Assembly (NCBI RefSeq): GCF_003807585.1
Contig: NZ_RMBX01000001.1
Coordinates: 248,001-312,000, forward strand
Length of the DNA: 64,000 nt
Direction of reading: 5' to 3'
DNA from: Chitinophaga barathri
GTDB lineage: Bacteria; Bacteroidota; Bacteroidia; Chitinophagales; Chitinophagaceae
Part shown: piece after piece, positions 42,557 through 51,917 of the stretch
Layout of the letters: every line of letters begins with the position of its first letter
Numbering within the stretch: position 1 is the stretch's first letter
Notes under the pieces: generated by a model
What the model was told of the DNA's origin: nothing
What the model saw: the letters and a program-made list of their open reading frames with translations, nothing else
Database searches by the model: none
Made by a program: the position numbers and the translations under genes

Positions 42557-43525
42557 CTACGCCGTTTTAGCAGGCTGAAGGTCCAGGCTGGGATGCCCGC
42601 CTTTTTTGTAGCGGTCTGTGAGCTGCAGCGTCCAGTGCAGGTATCCGGCTATCATCAGTTCCAGGTTGTCCACATACTCCTCCACCGCTTTATTGTATTC
42701 CCCGAAGTTGGGCAGGGAAGCGCTGATACAGACAAACTCCGCCACATCCTTATCGTGCACTTTCAGCATTTCCACATACGCTTCGCTGAGCGAGCTCCCG
42801 TTGTGATGTTCCAGCATCAGCACAAGGTTCAGCACATCATGGCCTTTTTCCAGGTGCGCGGAAAAATAATCGTTGCTCCATGACAGGATCCGGCAGGTGA
42901 GATAAGCGAGCCTTTCCAGGTAAGGGTGCCTGATCACAGGCCCTGGCAGTACGGTGCCGGTAATGGCTTCCGCGAGGTTCACCATCGGCAGCACGTTCAC
43001 CGCTTTGGTGCGCACGGCTATGAAAGTATCCATATCCGGGAAGATCATGGGCACGCGGTATTTCGTTTCTTCCTTCAGGCCCTGGAAGTACAATTCGATG
43101 CTTTCGCAGAACCGTTCCAGCCATTCCGGCGATGAGATGGCCAGCAGTTCTTCGCGCATGACGGGCAGGGTGGCATAGAGCGGATCATTGCTGGTGAAGC
43201 GGCCATGCCGCAGCGCCTGCAATGAAATGTCTTCGATGATCTGCACCTGTTCGGGTGAGGAAAATTCATAACTGTCATCTACCGTGAACGCCCAGATAAA
43301 AAAACGGCAGATGGCCTGCAGCTGCTGCATGGAGGCCTTCGGGAAGATACATCCGCCGCAATGGCCCATGCCGGTGTGGAGGTATTTCTTTTTTACTTTT
43401 TCCGGCAGGAAATCAAAGTGAACGGATACCCAGGAATGAATGATGTTCTCCATGTCTTCAGCGTGCGGATTGGTGCTGTGAGTAAAGGGGTAGTGTAATG
43501 TGTTTGCATTTAACATGTCTCCCAT
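42557..43525 (-). CDS. Class I terpene synthase
   Basis: A 322-residue all-helical bacterial terpene cyclase. The aspartate-rich metal motif is DDSYE (Asp83, Asp84, Glu87), the pyrophosphate-sensor Arg172 lies 46 positions before the NSE triad, Asn218-Asp219...Ser222...Glu226 (NDYFSAHLE), and a C-terminal Arg305-Tyr306 pair (DRYKKG) follows. These features together define an active class I cyclase that ionises an isoprenyl diphosphate and cyclises it. The product cannot be told. No prenyltransferase or P450 lies nearby, so it is an orphan cyclase. Start is at Met1 or Met4. An upstream palindrome at 43723-43746 may be its operator. Confidence 0.9.
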   Translation of the reverse strand: MGDMLNANTLHYPFTHSTNPHAEDMENIIHSWVSVHFDFLPEKVKKKYLHTGMGHCGGCIFPKASMQQLQAICRFFIWAFTVDDSYEFSSPEQVQIIEDISLQALRHGRFTSNDPLYATLPVMREELLAISSPEWLERFCESIELYFQGLKEETKYRVPMIFPDMDTFIAVRTKAVNVLPMVNLAEAITGTVLPGPVIRHPYLERLAYLTCRILSWSNDYFSAHLEKGHDVLNLVLMLEHHNGSSLSEAYVEMLKVHDKDVAEFVCISASLPNFGEYNKAVEEYVDNLELMIAGYLHWTLQLTDRYKKGGHPSLDLQPAKTA

Positions 43526-43813
43526 GATTCAAAGTTTAATGGTTAATAATCATAATATATCGAATGGTTATTTCCTTTCAACTTCGCGGTACGCGGGTTG
43601 ATCATGTCTTAGCTGCATATACAATAGAGGAAGAGGTAAAAGATGGCAGTAGCGAACTGAACCTGTGTCTTTTATAAACCTGTGCTTTGGAATAATGCGG
43701 GTGAATAGAACACCGGTTATAAGTTACACCAATCAATTGGTGTAACGTAGGGTCGCTTCGTTAATGTGTACGAAGTACAGGGTGAGAATTGGTAATGGGA
43801 ATGTCTTTTTTTG
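43526..43813. other. 288-bp upstream region of the terpene synthase gene
   Basis: Contains the terpene synthase promoter region and the 24-bp palindrome described separately. No coding frame is supported. Confidence 0.4.
43723..43746. promoter_or_regulatory. Perfect 24-bp palindrome upstream of the terpene synthase gene
   Basis: GTTACACCAAT (43723-43733) and ATTGGTGTAAC (43736-43746) are exact inverse complements with a 2-base centre (CA). The loop is too short for a stable hairpin, so an operator for a dimeric regulator is the better reading. It lies 198 bp upstream of the terpene synthase start and 68 bp downstream of the next gene's stop. Confidence 0.6.
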
Positions 43814-44545
43814 TTAATGCTGTTTTTTACCGATGTAGACTGCGATGGTATCCGTGTCTACCCCGGCATGTACGATGGTTTTCTTTTCGGCCAGCACTTT
43901 GCCGTCCTGCTCGATCCATATGATCTTACGGCCGGGCATCAGGCGTTTGAGGGGCGTTGCGCCTGTGCTCAGCTCTTCGGTATAACGTGGCGCCAGTACC
44001 ATTTCCGGCTTGATGAACACCTTGATGCCGGGGATCTGCACGCCCGGGGCGCCTTCTTCTTCCACGCTTACCTTCACGTTCACCAGGGCCGGCGTTACAG
44101 GGCTTGCGGCTCCTGCTCCGGTCATTTTCCCGCTGATGTCATCTTCTATATAACCGAGCACGGCGATGATGGAATCGGGCTGTTTGAAGGCAAAAGATGC
44201 ATTCATAAGGGCGGCGTAATTGTCCAGCTCCTGGTAGAGTTTTTGTTTGTACCGGAGGGAGTTCACGACATTAAATTTCGCATCGGAATAGTTCCAGTCG
44301 GAGATCTTTGTGATGAGCTGGTCTATCCGGTCCACCTGTTTGATAACAGGCGCGTAAGCAGCTTCTTTGTCCGCAAGGTCCGCCCAGGTGCGGTGGGCAG
44401 CCAGCAATGCGGTGTTCATTTCCTGTAAGGAGTTGCTGAGGGAATCATTGACCTTCCTGGGGTCCTGGGCACGGGGGGCGCTCACGATCAGCATAACGGG
44501 AAGGGCAGCCATTACTGCCCGGTGTAGAAAGGGCCTGTGGTTCAT
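43814..44545 (-). CDS. Secreted protein of unknown function
   Basis: A 243-residue protein with a signal peptide (MNHRPFLHRAVMAALPVMLI, cleaved near APRAQ at about 27). The middle (30-130) is helical (NSLQEMNTALLAAHRTWADL, KQVDRIDQLITKISDWN) and the C-terminal ~100 residues are beta-rich (GVQIPGIKVFIKPEMVLAPR, PGRKIIWIEQDGKVLAEKKT). The mixed layout could be a helical stalk plus an Ig-like or carboxypeptidase-regulatory-like module. No family was recognised. It is on the strand of the terpene synthase gene, but its own unit. Confidence 0.6.
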   Translation of the reverse strand: MNHRPFLHRAVMAALPVMLIVSAPRAQDPRKVNDSLSNSLQEMNTALLAAHRTWADLADKEAAYAPVIKQVDRIDQLITKISDWNYSDAKFNVVNSLRYKQKLYQELDNYAALMNASFAFKQPDSIIAVLGYIEDDISGKMTGAGAASPVTPALVNVKVSVEEEGAPGVQIPGIKVFIKPEMVLAPRYTEELSTGATPLKRLMPGRKIIWIEQDGKVLAEKKTIVHAGVDTDTIAVYIGKKQH

Positions 44546-44657
44546 GGTATAGAAGGGGTTTTACCTGATAAGTTTACTATTGAATATATGGAATTTAATC
44601 CTAATAATCACATTAATAAATGCCCCATACATAAGTATTGATCTGACAAACAAAAAA

Positions 44658-44687
44658 GCGTGCAACCACAGATGTGGCTGCACGCTC
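44658..44687 (-). terminator. Terminator of the second SusC/SusD operon
   Basis: AGCGTGCA (44658-44665) pairs with TGCACGCT (44680-44687), with a further CCAC/GTGG stem inside and an AGAT loop; on the minus strand a T-run follows. It lies 27 bases downstream of the SusD stop. Confidence 0.75.
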
Positions 44688-44713
44688 AGTTATGAAAAAG
44701 TAATCAATCCGTA

Positions 44714-46396
44714 TTAGTAACCCTGGTTTTGTACCAGGTAGCCGGGGATCACCGATGCGCCGTCAATAGTGGTTTGCGGTATCGGGAAGATCCTTTTGTT
44801 TTTGTCTGTGTTTGTTTTTTCCGTCCAGGTGCCTTCGTATTTACCGAAGCGGATCATATCCGTACGGCGCTGGCATTCCCAGTAGAACTCGAAGCCTCTT
44901 TCACGCAGCAGCAGGTCCAGGTCGATGGTGGTGAGCGCAGGAGCGGGTGTGGAAGCCGTCCTGGAAGCTCTTACGGTGTTCACATCCGTCAGTGCGGATG
45001 CCATCGCATCTCCCCTTCTGAGTTTGGCCTCAGCACGCATCAGGTATACATCCGCCAGGCGCAGGATCACGATGTCGTGTTCGCCGAAGTTACGGCCGCT
45101 TACAGAGGTTTTGCTGAATTCGTATTTCGATACCCTGAAGCCGGTGTTGTAATTGCTGCCGGCAACGGTGAAGTCGCACTGCTCGGTGAAATTCACCGCC
45201 ATGGTGGGCCTGTTGCGGGTGTCGTAAAACAGCGGGCCTACTTTCATTTTACCGTCGTCGCATTTGAGGAATACGCCGCCTTTGCGGATGAGGCCGTATT
45301 GCTGGCCGCGAAGGATGCCGCGGTTGATGTTAAAGGCGGCGGCGGCAACGCAGGTATCGTTGGGATTGGTATAAACGCCCAGGTTCTGTTTGTAAAAGCG
45401 GGGATCCGCGGCGGCGGGGTCTACCGGTGCATAGGCATTCACCCAGCTGCGGTAAAAATCCGGTGTGATACCGGGACCGTCCGTACCGTTCGCGCCGGTA
45501 TAAGCCGGGATGGGGAACTGGTCCCCGGAAAGGGAAAAGTAAGCCATACGGTTGTGACCGTTCAGGTCGGCACGCTGGTCCACGGCAAAGATCAGCTCTT
45601 TGTTCGTATGGTTCGCATCGTCGAACAGGGCGAAGTAGCTGGGTGACAAAGTATAGGCATTGCTGCCAATGATCTTGTCGCAGTACTCCACCACTTTGTC
45701 CATATCCGCTTTCTGGAAAGTGAATGCGGTGGCGTAGCGGTCGCGGTACACGGCTGCATTGAGGTGCAGGCGGGCGAGCAAACCCCATACGCCGGCTTTG
45801 GTAAGCCTGCCGGGGCCGGTAGTGTTATCCAGCACAGGCTCCGCCGCTTCCAGTTCCGTCCGGATATAAGTCATAGCCTCTTCGCCTCTCAGCACTTCGG
45901 AGGTAGCGGTGGGGTCTTCTTTTTTGAATACCACGCCGAACATGTCCAGCGTAAGCATACAATAATACGCCCTCGTGGCCCTTGCTTCCGCGAGGAACAC
46001 CCTTGCGTTGGGATCTGTATTGGTAGGCAGCGCCACCACGGCAGACAGCGCGCGGGAGATCCCCTGGAAGATATGATTCCAGGTGCTGCGGATATTCGGG
46101 TCTGTACTGGTGGTTTCGTGCCTGTGCAGGGACATATAGATACCGTTATCCCCCCAGTCTGTACCGCCGCGGTATGGCAGAATGGCTTCGTCGGTAGATA
46201 TTTCCTGTAAAGCGAAATAGTTGGTATGCAGGAAGATGTCCGGCAGTTTTGCATATACCGGTGCAATCAGGCCCTCTGCTATCTGTTTATCCGTGGAGCC
46301 GGTGGAAGACGTTTCATCCAGCACATTTTCTTCCAGTTTCGTGCAACCTGCAAATACTGAGAAACCCAGCAGCAGTGCTATTATTTTCTTATTCAT
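44714..46396 (-). CDS. SusD/RagB-family lipoprotein (second locus)
   Basis: A 560-residue surface glycan-binding lipoprotein. The lipobox cysteine is at 18 (MNKKIIALLLGFSVFAGC). C-terminal signature elements include FGKYEGTWTEKTN and IFPIPQTTIDGA and the end YLVQNQGY; the ordering is the standard SusD fold. It is 11 bases downstream of the SusC gene at 46408. It is a distant paralogue of the SusD at 28658 and lacks the FecR/sigma neighbours. Confidence 0.9.
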   Translation of the reverse strand: MNKKIIALLLGFSVFAGCTKLEENVLDETSSTGSTDKQIAEGLIAPVYAKLPDIFLHTNYFALQEISTDEAILPYRGGTDWGDNGIYMSLHRHETTSTDPNIRSTWNHIFQGISRALSAVVALPTNTDPNARVFLAEARATRAYYCMLTLDMFGVVFKKEDPTATSEVLRGEEAMTYIRTELEAAEPVLDNTTGPGRLTKAGVWGLLARLHLNAAVYRDRYATAFTFQKADMDKVVEYCDKIIGSNAYTLSPSYFALFDDANHTNKELIFAVDQRADLNGHNRMAYFSLSGDQFPIPAYTGANGTDGPGITPDFYRSWVNAYAPVDPAAADPRFYKQNLGVYTNPNDTCVAAAAFNINRGILRGQQYGLIRKGGVFLKCDDGKMKVGPLFYDTRNRPTMAVNFTEQCDFTVAGSNYNTGFRVSKYEFSKTSVSGRNFGEHDIVILRLADVYLMRAEAKLRRGDAMASALTDVNTVRASRTASTPAPALTTIDLDLLLRERGFEFYWECQRRTDMIRFGKYEGTWTEKTNTDKNKRIFPIPQTTIDGASVIPGYLVQNQGY

Positions 46397-46407
46397 GATC
46401 CGGGATA

Positions 46408-49400
46408 TTAGAATGAAACATTTAAGTTAAAGATGATGGACTTTGCTTTCGGGTAACTCAGCCAGTCTACGCCGTAAGAGTTAACCCCTTCCACCGTACG
46501 GTCTGTATTCACTTCCGGATCGTAACCATTGTATTTGGTGATCACAAAAAGGTTTTGACCGGTAACGGAAAGGCGCAGCATGGAAGCGTATTTGCTGATG
46601 CCGAGCGCCCTGGTGTTGAAGTTATATCCGAGGGTCACGTTGTTCAGGCGGAGATATGCACCGTCTTTCAGGTAACGGGTACTTACCGGCGCGGCATTAT
46701 TCACCGATTCTTCCGCGTACTTGATCGCTTCCGGCGTAGTATTCACGCTTTTGGAAAGTCTCAGCTTATAGAAGTTAGCGTTCGCCGTATTGTCATATAT
46801 CTTGTTGCCGCCCACGCCATTAAAATTTGCCAGGAGGTCGAAGCCCTTATAAGCTACGCTTGCGTGGAAACTGTACATCACCGTAGGTAATGCGGTGCCA
46901 GCCGCAATGCGGTCTTTATCGCTAATGGTGCCATCGCCGTCTGTATCGCGGTAAGTGCTCAGGCCGTCTTTGTCGAAACCTGTCCATTCTCTCAGGTAAA
47001 AGGTCCCCAGCGATTCACCGTTCACGTAGCCGTTGATGGTTGCGGAGGTGAGGCCGGAGCCGGAAGCAGAGCCTGTCGTGATCACCGAATACGGGGAGTT
47101 CTTCAGCTCATTCTTTAATAAAGTGATATTGCCGCCTACATTAAAATTCAGGTTGCGGCCTGATTTGTAGTTATACTCCAGGTCCGCCTCAAGGCCGCGG
47201 TTGATCACCTTCGCATCCTTCACGTTTGTCCATACTTCATTTGAAGGCTGTATGGGATCCGCAACATTCACTTTCACGAGCATATTGCCGGTCGTTTTGC
47301 TGAATGCGTCGATAGAGCCGGTGAGCGCGCCGCCCATGAAACCGAAGTCTATACCAACGTTGGTCTGGTTCGACGTTTCCCACTGGATATCAGGATTGGC
47401 GAGGCGGACGAAAGCCGTACCGCCGGGATAAGGCCCGGTCGGGTATAACGGGTAGCTGGACCCTGCCGATAAAGTAGTATTATACAATGCCTGGGTGATC
47501 TTGGAAGGGATCTCCTGGTTGCCGGTAATACCCCAGCCTGCGCGAAGCTTCAGGTTACTGAACGGCGAGCCCTTCATCCATTTTTCTTCACTCACTCTCC
47601 AGCCCGCGGAGAATGAAGGGAAATAACCGTATTTGTTATTCTCACCAAATTTGGTAGAGCCGTCCGCGCGGAAATTCACCGTCAGCAGGTAGCGGTCGTC
47701 GTACGCATAGTTGAGCCTGCCAAAGAAACTCTGCAACTCGTTCTCCAGGGCAAAACCGCCGGGCCTGTTGGCCGCCAGCGTCAGTTCCTGTCCCAGGCCG
47801 GGGTTGTAGATAGGATCTATTGGCGTGATGGGAAATTTGTTGATGCTGGTATTGCGTCCCTGCTGGAAAAATTTCTGGTAAGAATAACCCGCCAGCGCTG
47901 AAAAAGTATGGGCGCCTTTGTCAAAGTTATAGGTCAGGTAGTTTTCAATAAGGGTGTTGCGGTTATAGGTGTTCCATGTTTCCAGGCGGCCGTCGCGGAG
48001 AGGCACGGCATTGGGCCTGCTCACGATGTCGCGGGTGGAGGTGGAATTGTCTATGCCAAAATTCAGTTTGTACACCAGCCCTTTGATGATGCGCAGGGAA
48101 GGACTGATATTGCCCGTTACACGGTTGATGGTAGTGATATCGTCTTCCAGCTCCAGCGTTACCAGCGGGTTGCTGAGGTTCTGGTATTTGGCGGGATTCC
48201 CGTTTGCGTCGTATGCCGGATAAGTCGGGTTGTTGGCAATTGCATCGCCGATCATGCCGCCGATGGGCGGGCGTTCATTTTTCGTGTTGGCCACACCCAG
48301 GTTGGCTTCGATGATCAATGCATCGTCCCAGAACTTTTGCGTGGCGTTAAAACGGCCGGAATAACGGTTCATATCATTATTCTTGAGGATGCCCTGCTGC
48401 TTTTGCATACCGAAGGATGCATAATAGGTCAGTTTATCGGCGCCGCCGCTCAGGTTCAGGTTGTAGTTCTGTGTAACGGCCGTCCTGGTGATCTCTTTCT
48501 GCCAGTCGGTATCGCCGCCCTGGTCATCCAGGATGCCGCCTACATTCACCACCTGTTTGCGGAACTCCGAAGCGGAGTACACCGGCAATGCGCGGGCAAT
48601 GGTAGAGAAACCTATACCAGCGGAAAACCCAAGAGTGGAAGCCCCGGCCTTGCCCTTACGGGTGGTGATGAGGATTACGCCATTCGCACCGCGGGCTCCG
48701 TAGATGGCCGTGGCGGAGGCATCTTTTAATACGTCAATGGATTCAATGTCCTGCGGGTTCAGGAAGTTCAGCGGGTCACCGCCGCCGGTGCTGGAGTTGT
48801 CCAGGGGCAGACCATCCACCACAAACAGGGGAGTGTTACTGGTACGCACGCCGCCCGGACCGCGCACGGTAATGCCGAGCATACCGCCCGGCTCGCCGCT
48901 GGCCGAGGTTACGTTCACACCGGCCATCTTGCCCTGCAGCAATTCCTGGGGAGCGTTTATAATACCCTTATTAAATTCGGCGCTTTTGAGGGTTTTCGTG
49001 GCGCCTGTCACATCTTTGCGGCTTTGGGTGCCATAACCTACTACCACCACCTGGTTCAGGTCCGTGGAAAGGGTCTGCATCATTACATCTACTGTGGTTT
49101 TGCCTGCGATAGGCACTTCCTGGGTTACATAACCCACATAACTTACCATCAGTGCCGTTGCATTGTCCGGCACGTTGATCGTAAAGGCCCCATTGTCGTC
49201 GGAGCTGGTGGTCTGCGAGGCGCCTTTCACACCGATAGTTGCGCCGGACAGCGGTTTGCCGCTGGCAGCGTCTTTAATGGTTCCTTTTACGGTTTGCCTG
49301 AAGGAAACTTCATTTCCGGGAGGCGTTATCCTTGCATGCGCGCTGGCTGGCAGGATACTGCATTGACCACACACCAGCAATGCGAAAAACGATTGCATCA

Positions 49401-49428
49401 TGCGGTAAGGAAAGTAGACTTTGTTCAT
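46408..49428 (-). CDS. SusC/RagA TonB-linked outer-membrane protein (second locus)
   Basis: A 1006-residue receptor: signal peptide region in residues 1-30, carboxypeptidase-regulatory-like domain about 46-125 (VKGTIKDAASGKPLSGATIG), plug with DASATAIYGARGANGVILIT and a barrel ending in a Phe (IIFNLNVSF). Unlike the SusC at 30134 it has no STN domain, which agrees with the absence of FecR and sigma genes next to it. It makes a two-gene operon with SusD. Substrate unknown. Confidence 0.9.
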   Translation of the reverse strand: MNKVYFPYRMMQSFFALLVCGQCSILPASAHARITPPGNEVSFRQTVKGTIKDAASGKPLSGATIGVKGASQTTSSDDNGAFTINVPDNATALMVSYVGYVTQEVPIAGKTTVDVMMQTLSTDLNQVVVVGYGTQSRKDVTGATKTLKSAEFNKGIINAPQELLQGKMAGVNVTSASGEPGGMLGITVRGPGGVRTSNTPLFVVDGLPLDNSSTGGGDPLNFLNPQDIESIDVLKDASATAIYGARGANGVILITTRKGKAGASTLGFSAGIGFSTIARALPVYSASEFRKQVVNVGGILDDQGGDTDWQKEITRTAVTQNYNLNLSGGADKLTYYASFGMQKQQGILKNNDMNRYSGRFNATQKFWDDALIIEANLGVANTKNERPPIGGMIGDAIANNPTYPAYDANGNPAKYQNLSNPLVTLELEDDITTINRVTGNISPSLRIIKGLVYKLNFGIDNSTSTRDIVSRPNAVPLRDGRLETWNTYNRNTLIENYLTYNFDKGAHTFSALAGYSYQKFFQQGRNTSINKFPITPIDPIYNPGLGQELTLAANRPGGFALENELQSFFGRLNYAYDDRYLLTVNFRADGSTKFGENNKYGYFPSFSAGWRVSEEKWMKGSPFSNLKLRAGWGITGNQEIPSKITQALYNTTLSAGSSYPLYPTGPYPGGTAFVRLANPDIQWETSNQTNVGIDFGFMGGALTGSIDAFSKTTGNMLVKVNVADPIQPSNEVWTNVKDAKVINRGLEADLEYNYKSGRNLNFNVGGNITLLKNELKNSPYSVITTGSASGSGLTSATINGYVNGESLGTFYLREWTGFDKDGLSTYRDTDGDGTISDKDRIAAGTALPTVMYSFHASVAYKGFDLLANFNGVGGNKIYDNTANANFYKLRLSKSVNTTPEAIKYAEESVNNAAPVSTRYLKDGAYLRLNNVTLGYNFNTRALGISKYASMLRLSVTGQNLFVITKYNGYDPEVNTDRTVEGVNSYGVDWLSYPKAKSIIFNLNVSF

Positions 49429-49733
49429 GGAAAGCGATTGAGATTTGATTACTAATACGGGGACGAAAGAAACACTCTTATATTAACGGAATGTTACGTG
49501 GAAAATATCATGGCCATAACGTTGAATCTAGCGCCCAGACTGACTTTGAACGGTTGATGGCGTAATATAAATGATTCCTGACAAATGACTGTTGAAATCT
49601 ACGAAAACGATGTAGTTACAGTCCCGCGCGGATATTAAAATTATCCAGCGTAATTGTTGACGATAAAAAATAATAAAACGATATTTTTGTATAGACGATG
49701 CGGGGCTGTTATTTGTTAAATTAAATAAATGTT
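49429..49733. other. 305-bp divergent regulatory region (SusC / sterol desaturase)
   Basis: AT-rich spacer between two divergent genes. The rightmost part carries an exact -7 box for the desaturase (49682-49689). No clear operator or regulatory RNA was seen. Confidence 0.4.
49682..49689 (+). promoter_or_regulatory. -7 box (TATTTTTG) of the sterol desaturase gene
   Basis: An exact TAnnTTTG match, 44 bases before the ATG at 49734, with TTG at 49657-49659 near the -33 distance (22 bases between). Both elements fit a Bacteroidota promoter. Confidence 0.55.
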
Positions 49734-50486
49734 ATGCTTTGGCTGGACAAATGGCCCTCTATCATTTGGGTGCTTGGCTTACGGTATTTCCTGATCGCGG
49801 GGATTGCGTTTATTATATGGTACCTGTTATTCCGCAAGCGCATTTTTTATAAAAAGATACAGCCAAAAATGCCCCGGAATAAAGATTACCGGCGGGAGAT
49901 ACTGTATTCCTGCCTTACGATCCTGATGTTTTCACTGGTGTTCGTGCTGATCCTCTTCTCCCCTTTGCGGCCCTATACACAATATTACAGGGCCACGGAC
50001 CCGCACAGCACCTTCTGGTATTTTGCCGCGTTCCCTTTAATGTTCCTGGTCCATGATGCCTATTTTTACTGGGTACACCGGCTGATGCATCATCCCCGGT
50101 TATTCCCCTATGTGCATAAGGTCCATCACCTCTCCACGAACCCTTCTCCCTGGGCCGCGTTTTCGTTCAACCCGCTGGAAGGAATGCTCGAAGTAGGGAT
50201 CTTTCCTATACTGGTATTTATCATGCCGCTTACGCTCATCCACCTGGTCGTGTTCTTTTTTGTTATGATGCTGTATAATGTATATGGGCACCTGGGCTGG
50301 GAGCTATACCCGCGCTGGTTCGCCCGGCACTGGTTCGGGAAGTGGATCAATACTTCTTTTAATCATAACCAGCACCATCAGTACTTCAAGGGGAATTACG
50401 GCCTGTACTTCCTTTGGTGGGACCGCTGGATGGGGACTATCCGGAAGGATTATGAGGAGAAATTTGAGGCGCAGCCGCTGAAATAA
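49734..50486 (+). CDS. Sterol desaturase / fatty acid hydroxylase family protein
   Basis: A 250-residue membrane enzyme with four to five hydrophobic segments and the di-iron histidine clusters of the family: HDAYFYWVHRLMHH (His107-His120), HKVHH near 128-132 and HNQHH near 214-219. These enzymes insert oxygen or a double bond into sterols, fatty acids or carotenoids using a di-iron centre in the membrane. ATG 49734 is supported by an upstream promoter. The product cannot be told; in this group hydroxylation of an acyl chain is as likely as sterol desaturation. Confidence 0.85.
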   Translation: MLWLDKWPSIIWVLGLRYFLIAGIAFIIWYLLFRKRIFYKKIQPKMPRNKDYRREILYSCLTILMFSLVFVLILFSPLRPYTQYYRATDPHSTFWYFAAFPLMFLVHDAYFYWVHRLMHHPRLFPYVHKVHHLSTNPSPWAAFSFNPLEGMLEVGIFPILVFIMPLTLIHLVVFFFVMMLYNVYGHLGWELYPRWFARHWFGKWINTSFNHNQHHQYFKGNYGLYFLWWDRWMGTIRKDYEEKFEAQPLK

Positions 50487-50546
50487 CGGGCATCCTTATA
50501 CGGAGATACCGCCATCATACACCCGCGCCTCAAAGGGGTCAATGTT

Positions 50547-51023
50547 TTACTGCACGGAAAAACTGATATCATTTACTTTCGTCAACCCGCTCATGCCGCC
50601 GGCCTGGTATACAGCTTTGTACTGCCCGGGTTTGGTGAGGTCGTATCCCTTCAGCAGGTCCAAGGTTACAGATACACTGTCTCCCGCCGGTACTTTGATA
50701 TATGCCTCCGCGGGCGGCGGCATTACTCTTTTGGCCATGGCGCCGCGATACTGCACCTCCGTGCCGGCGGCATCCTTAATGTCCAGGAAGGTGCTGATAA
50801 ACCCTTCGAAAGGCGTATGCCATTTGCAGAACTGCGTGTCGCGGGAAGAGCGGTTGTACACGGTAAAGTTCAGCATGACGGGGCCGCCGGCGGGTATGGT
50901 GGCGGGCACGGACATAACAGTCTCCAGGCCTTCGCCGCCGGAAGCGGATTTCTGCGTTTGTTTGCAGGCTGAAAAATAAAATACGGTAAGGCAGGCAACA
51001 AGGCCTGTAAGCAGGTTTCTCAT
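50547..51023 (-). CDS. Lipoprotein resembling the N-terminal domain of M35 metalloproteases
   Basis: The start was placed at ATG 51023, giving a 158-residue lipoprotein (MRNLLTGLVACLTVFYFSAC, lipobox Cys20); the frame extends 20 codons upstream without lipobox benefit. The mature part (VMLNFTVYNRSSRDTQFCKW, TPFEGFISTFLDIKDAAGTE, PAGDSVSVTLDLLKGYDLTK) closely resembles the Ig-like N-terminal domain of peptidyl-Lys metallopeptidases (deuterolysin type, M35) but the HExxH catalytic domain is absent. It may be a stand-alone beta-sandwich at the membrane surface. The link to M35 is by recalled pattern. Confidence 0.6.
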   Translation of the reverse strand: MRNLLTGLVACLTVFYFSACKQTQKSASGGEGLETVMSVPATIPAGGPVMLNFTVYNRSSRDTQFCKWHTPFEGFISTFLDIKDAAGTEVQYRGAMAKRVMPPPAEAYIKVPAGDSVSVTLDLLKGYDLTKPGQYKAVYQAGGMSGLTKVNDISFSVQ

Positions 51024-51121
51024 GCTGAAATTCGGTTTAGGGCCGAAATTTACGGCAATTACTTTAAATGACCGTTGCCTCAAACATGGAAGCTGTGGGT
51101 AAAAAACACCCCAATTCCGGA

Positions 51122-51316
51122 TCAGGAAGGTTTATCTTTTGTATTCCTGATCAGCCCCATCCCGGCAAAAAAGAATATCGCCCCCAGGATGGCGTAGATG
51201 ACGATCATTTTTATGTTCCGCGTGCCTCCCGCGCCATTTACGAAGGTTACAGCCGCCATGATCAGCCCGATGGCCCCCATCAGGGAAAACACAATCCCTA
51301 AGATTCTCTTTTCCAT
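51122..51316 (-). CDS. Small two-helix membrane protein
   Basis: A 64-residue protein with two hydrophobic segments (about 5-25 and 35-57), KRILGIVFSLMGAIGLIMAA and NIKMIVIYAILGAIFFFAGM, joined by NGAGGTR. A clean two-helix topology with a basic C-terminus. Such short proteins are widespread in Bacteroidota without known function. It stands alone on the minus strand. Confidence 0.6.
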   Translation of the reverse strand: MEKRILGIVFSLMGAIGLIMAAVTFVNGAGGTRNIKMIVIYAILGAIFFFAGMGLIRNTKDKPS

Positions 51317-51494
51317 AATGACATTTTAGCCATTGCGGTACAAATAATGTGCCTCGGTTGCAAACGCCCCCTGCCAGGGAGTCGCATTCACTCGCACTTT
51401 TGTCCGCCAGGCTTTTTCCAATATTCTCCAAAACAAAAAATTTCGCGCGTAGTGACCCACGGCGAAATTTTCTGATCGGAAGAACAAGTGTCGC

Positions 51495-51917
51495 TTATGC
51501 TTCCACGAGTTTCTTGAAGTTTTCCAGGATAGCCTGCCATCCTGCCTGTTGCATTTCGATCGGATTGGTGTCTTCCGCGTCGAAAACGGTCACGATCTTT
51601 GTTTCTTCGCCCTGCGGGGTGAACACTGTCTTCACCTGGCGGCCATCGCTCATGATGTATTCGATCACTTCGTGCTTTACCACCTGGGTATATTCACCGC
51701 CAAAGTCGAAACCAAAGCTGCCGTCTTTCGCTTCCATCCTGGTTTCAAATTTGCCGCCTACACGCAGATCGTTCTCGGCGCGGGGTGCATGCCAGTCGGG
51801 TGATGCGAACGCCCATTCAACGATATGCTCGGGCTCATTCCAGTATTTCCATACTTTGTCAATATGAGCTTTGATAGTGGCTTCTACTGTTACCTGTGTT
51901 TTGTTTGAGGCTTCCAT
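51495..51917 (-). CDS. SRPBCC/AHSA1-family protein
   Basis: The start at ATG 51917 (MEASNKTQVTVEATIKAHID) gives 140 residues; an earlier in-frame Met at 51971 adds 18 non-conserved residues. KVWKYWNEPEHIVEWAFASP, FGGEYTQVVKHEVIEYIMSD and the closing GWQAILENFKKLVEA are typical of the AHSA1/START-like family, which bind hydrophobic ligands or act as stress-associated proteins. Single gene, no partner seen. Confidence 0.8.
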   Translation of the reverse strand: MEASNKTQVTVEATIKAHIDKVWKYWNEPEHIVEWAFASPDWHAPRAENDLRVGGKFETRMEAKDGSFGFDFGGEYTQVVKHEVIEYIMSDGRQVKTVFTPQGEETKIVTVFDAEDTNPIEMQQAGWQAILENFKKLVEA

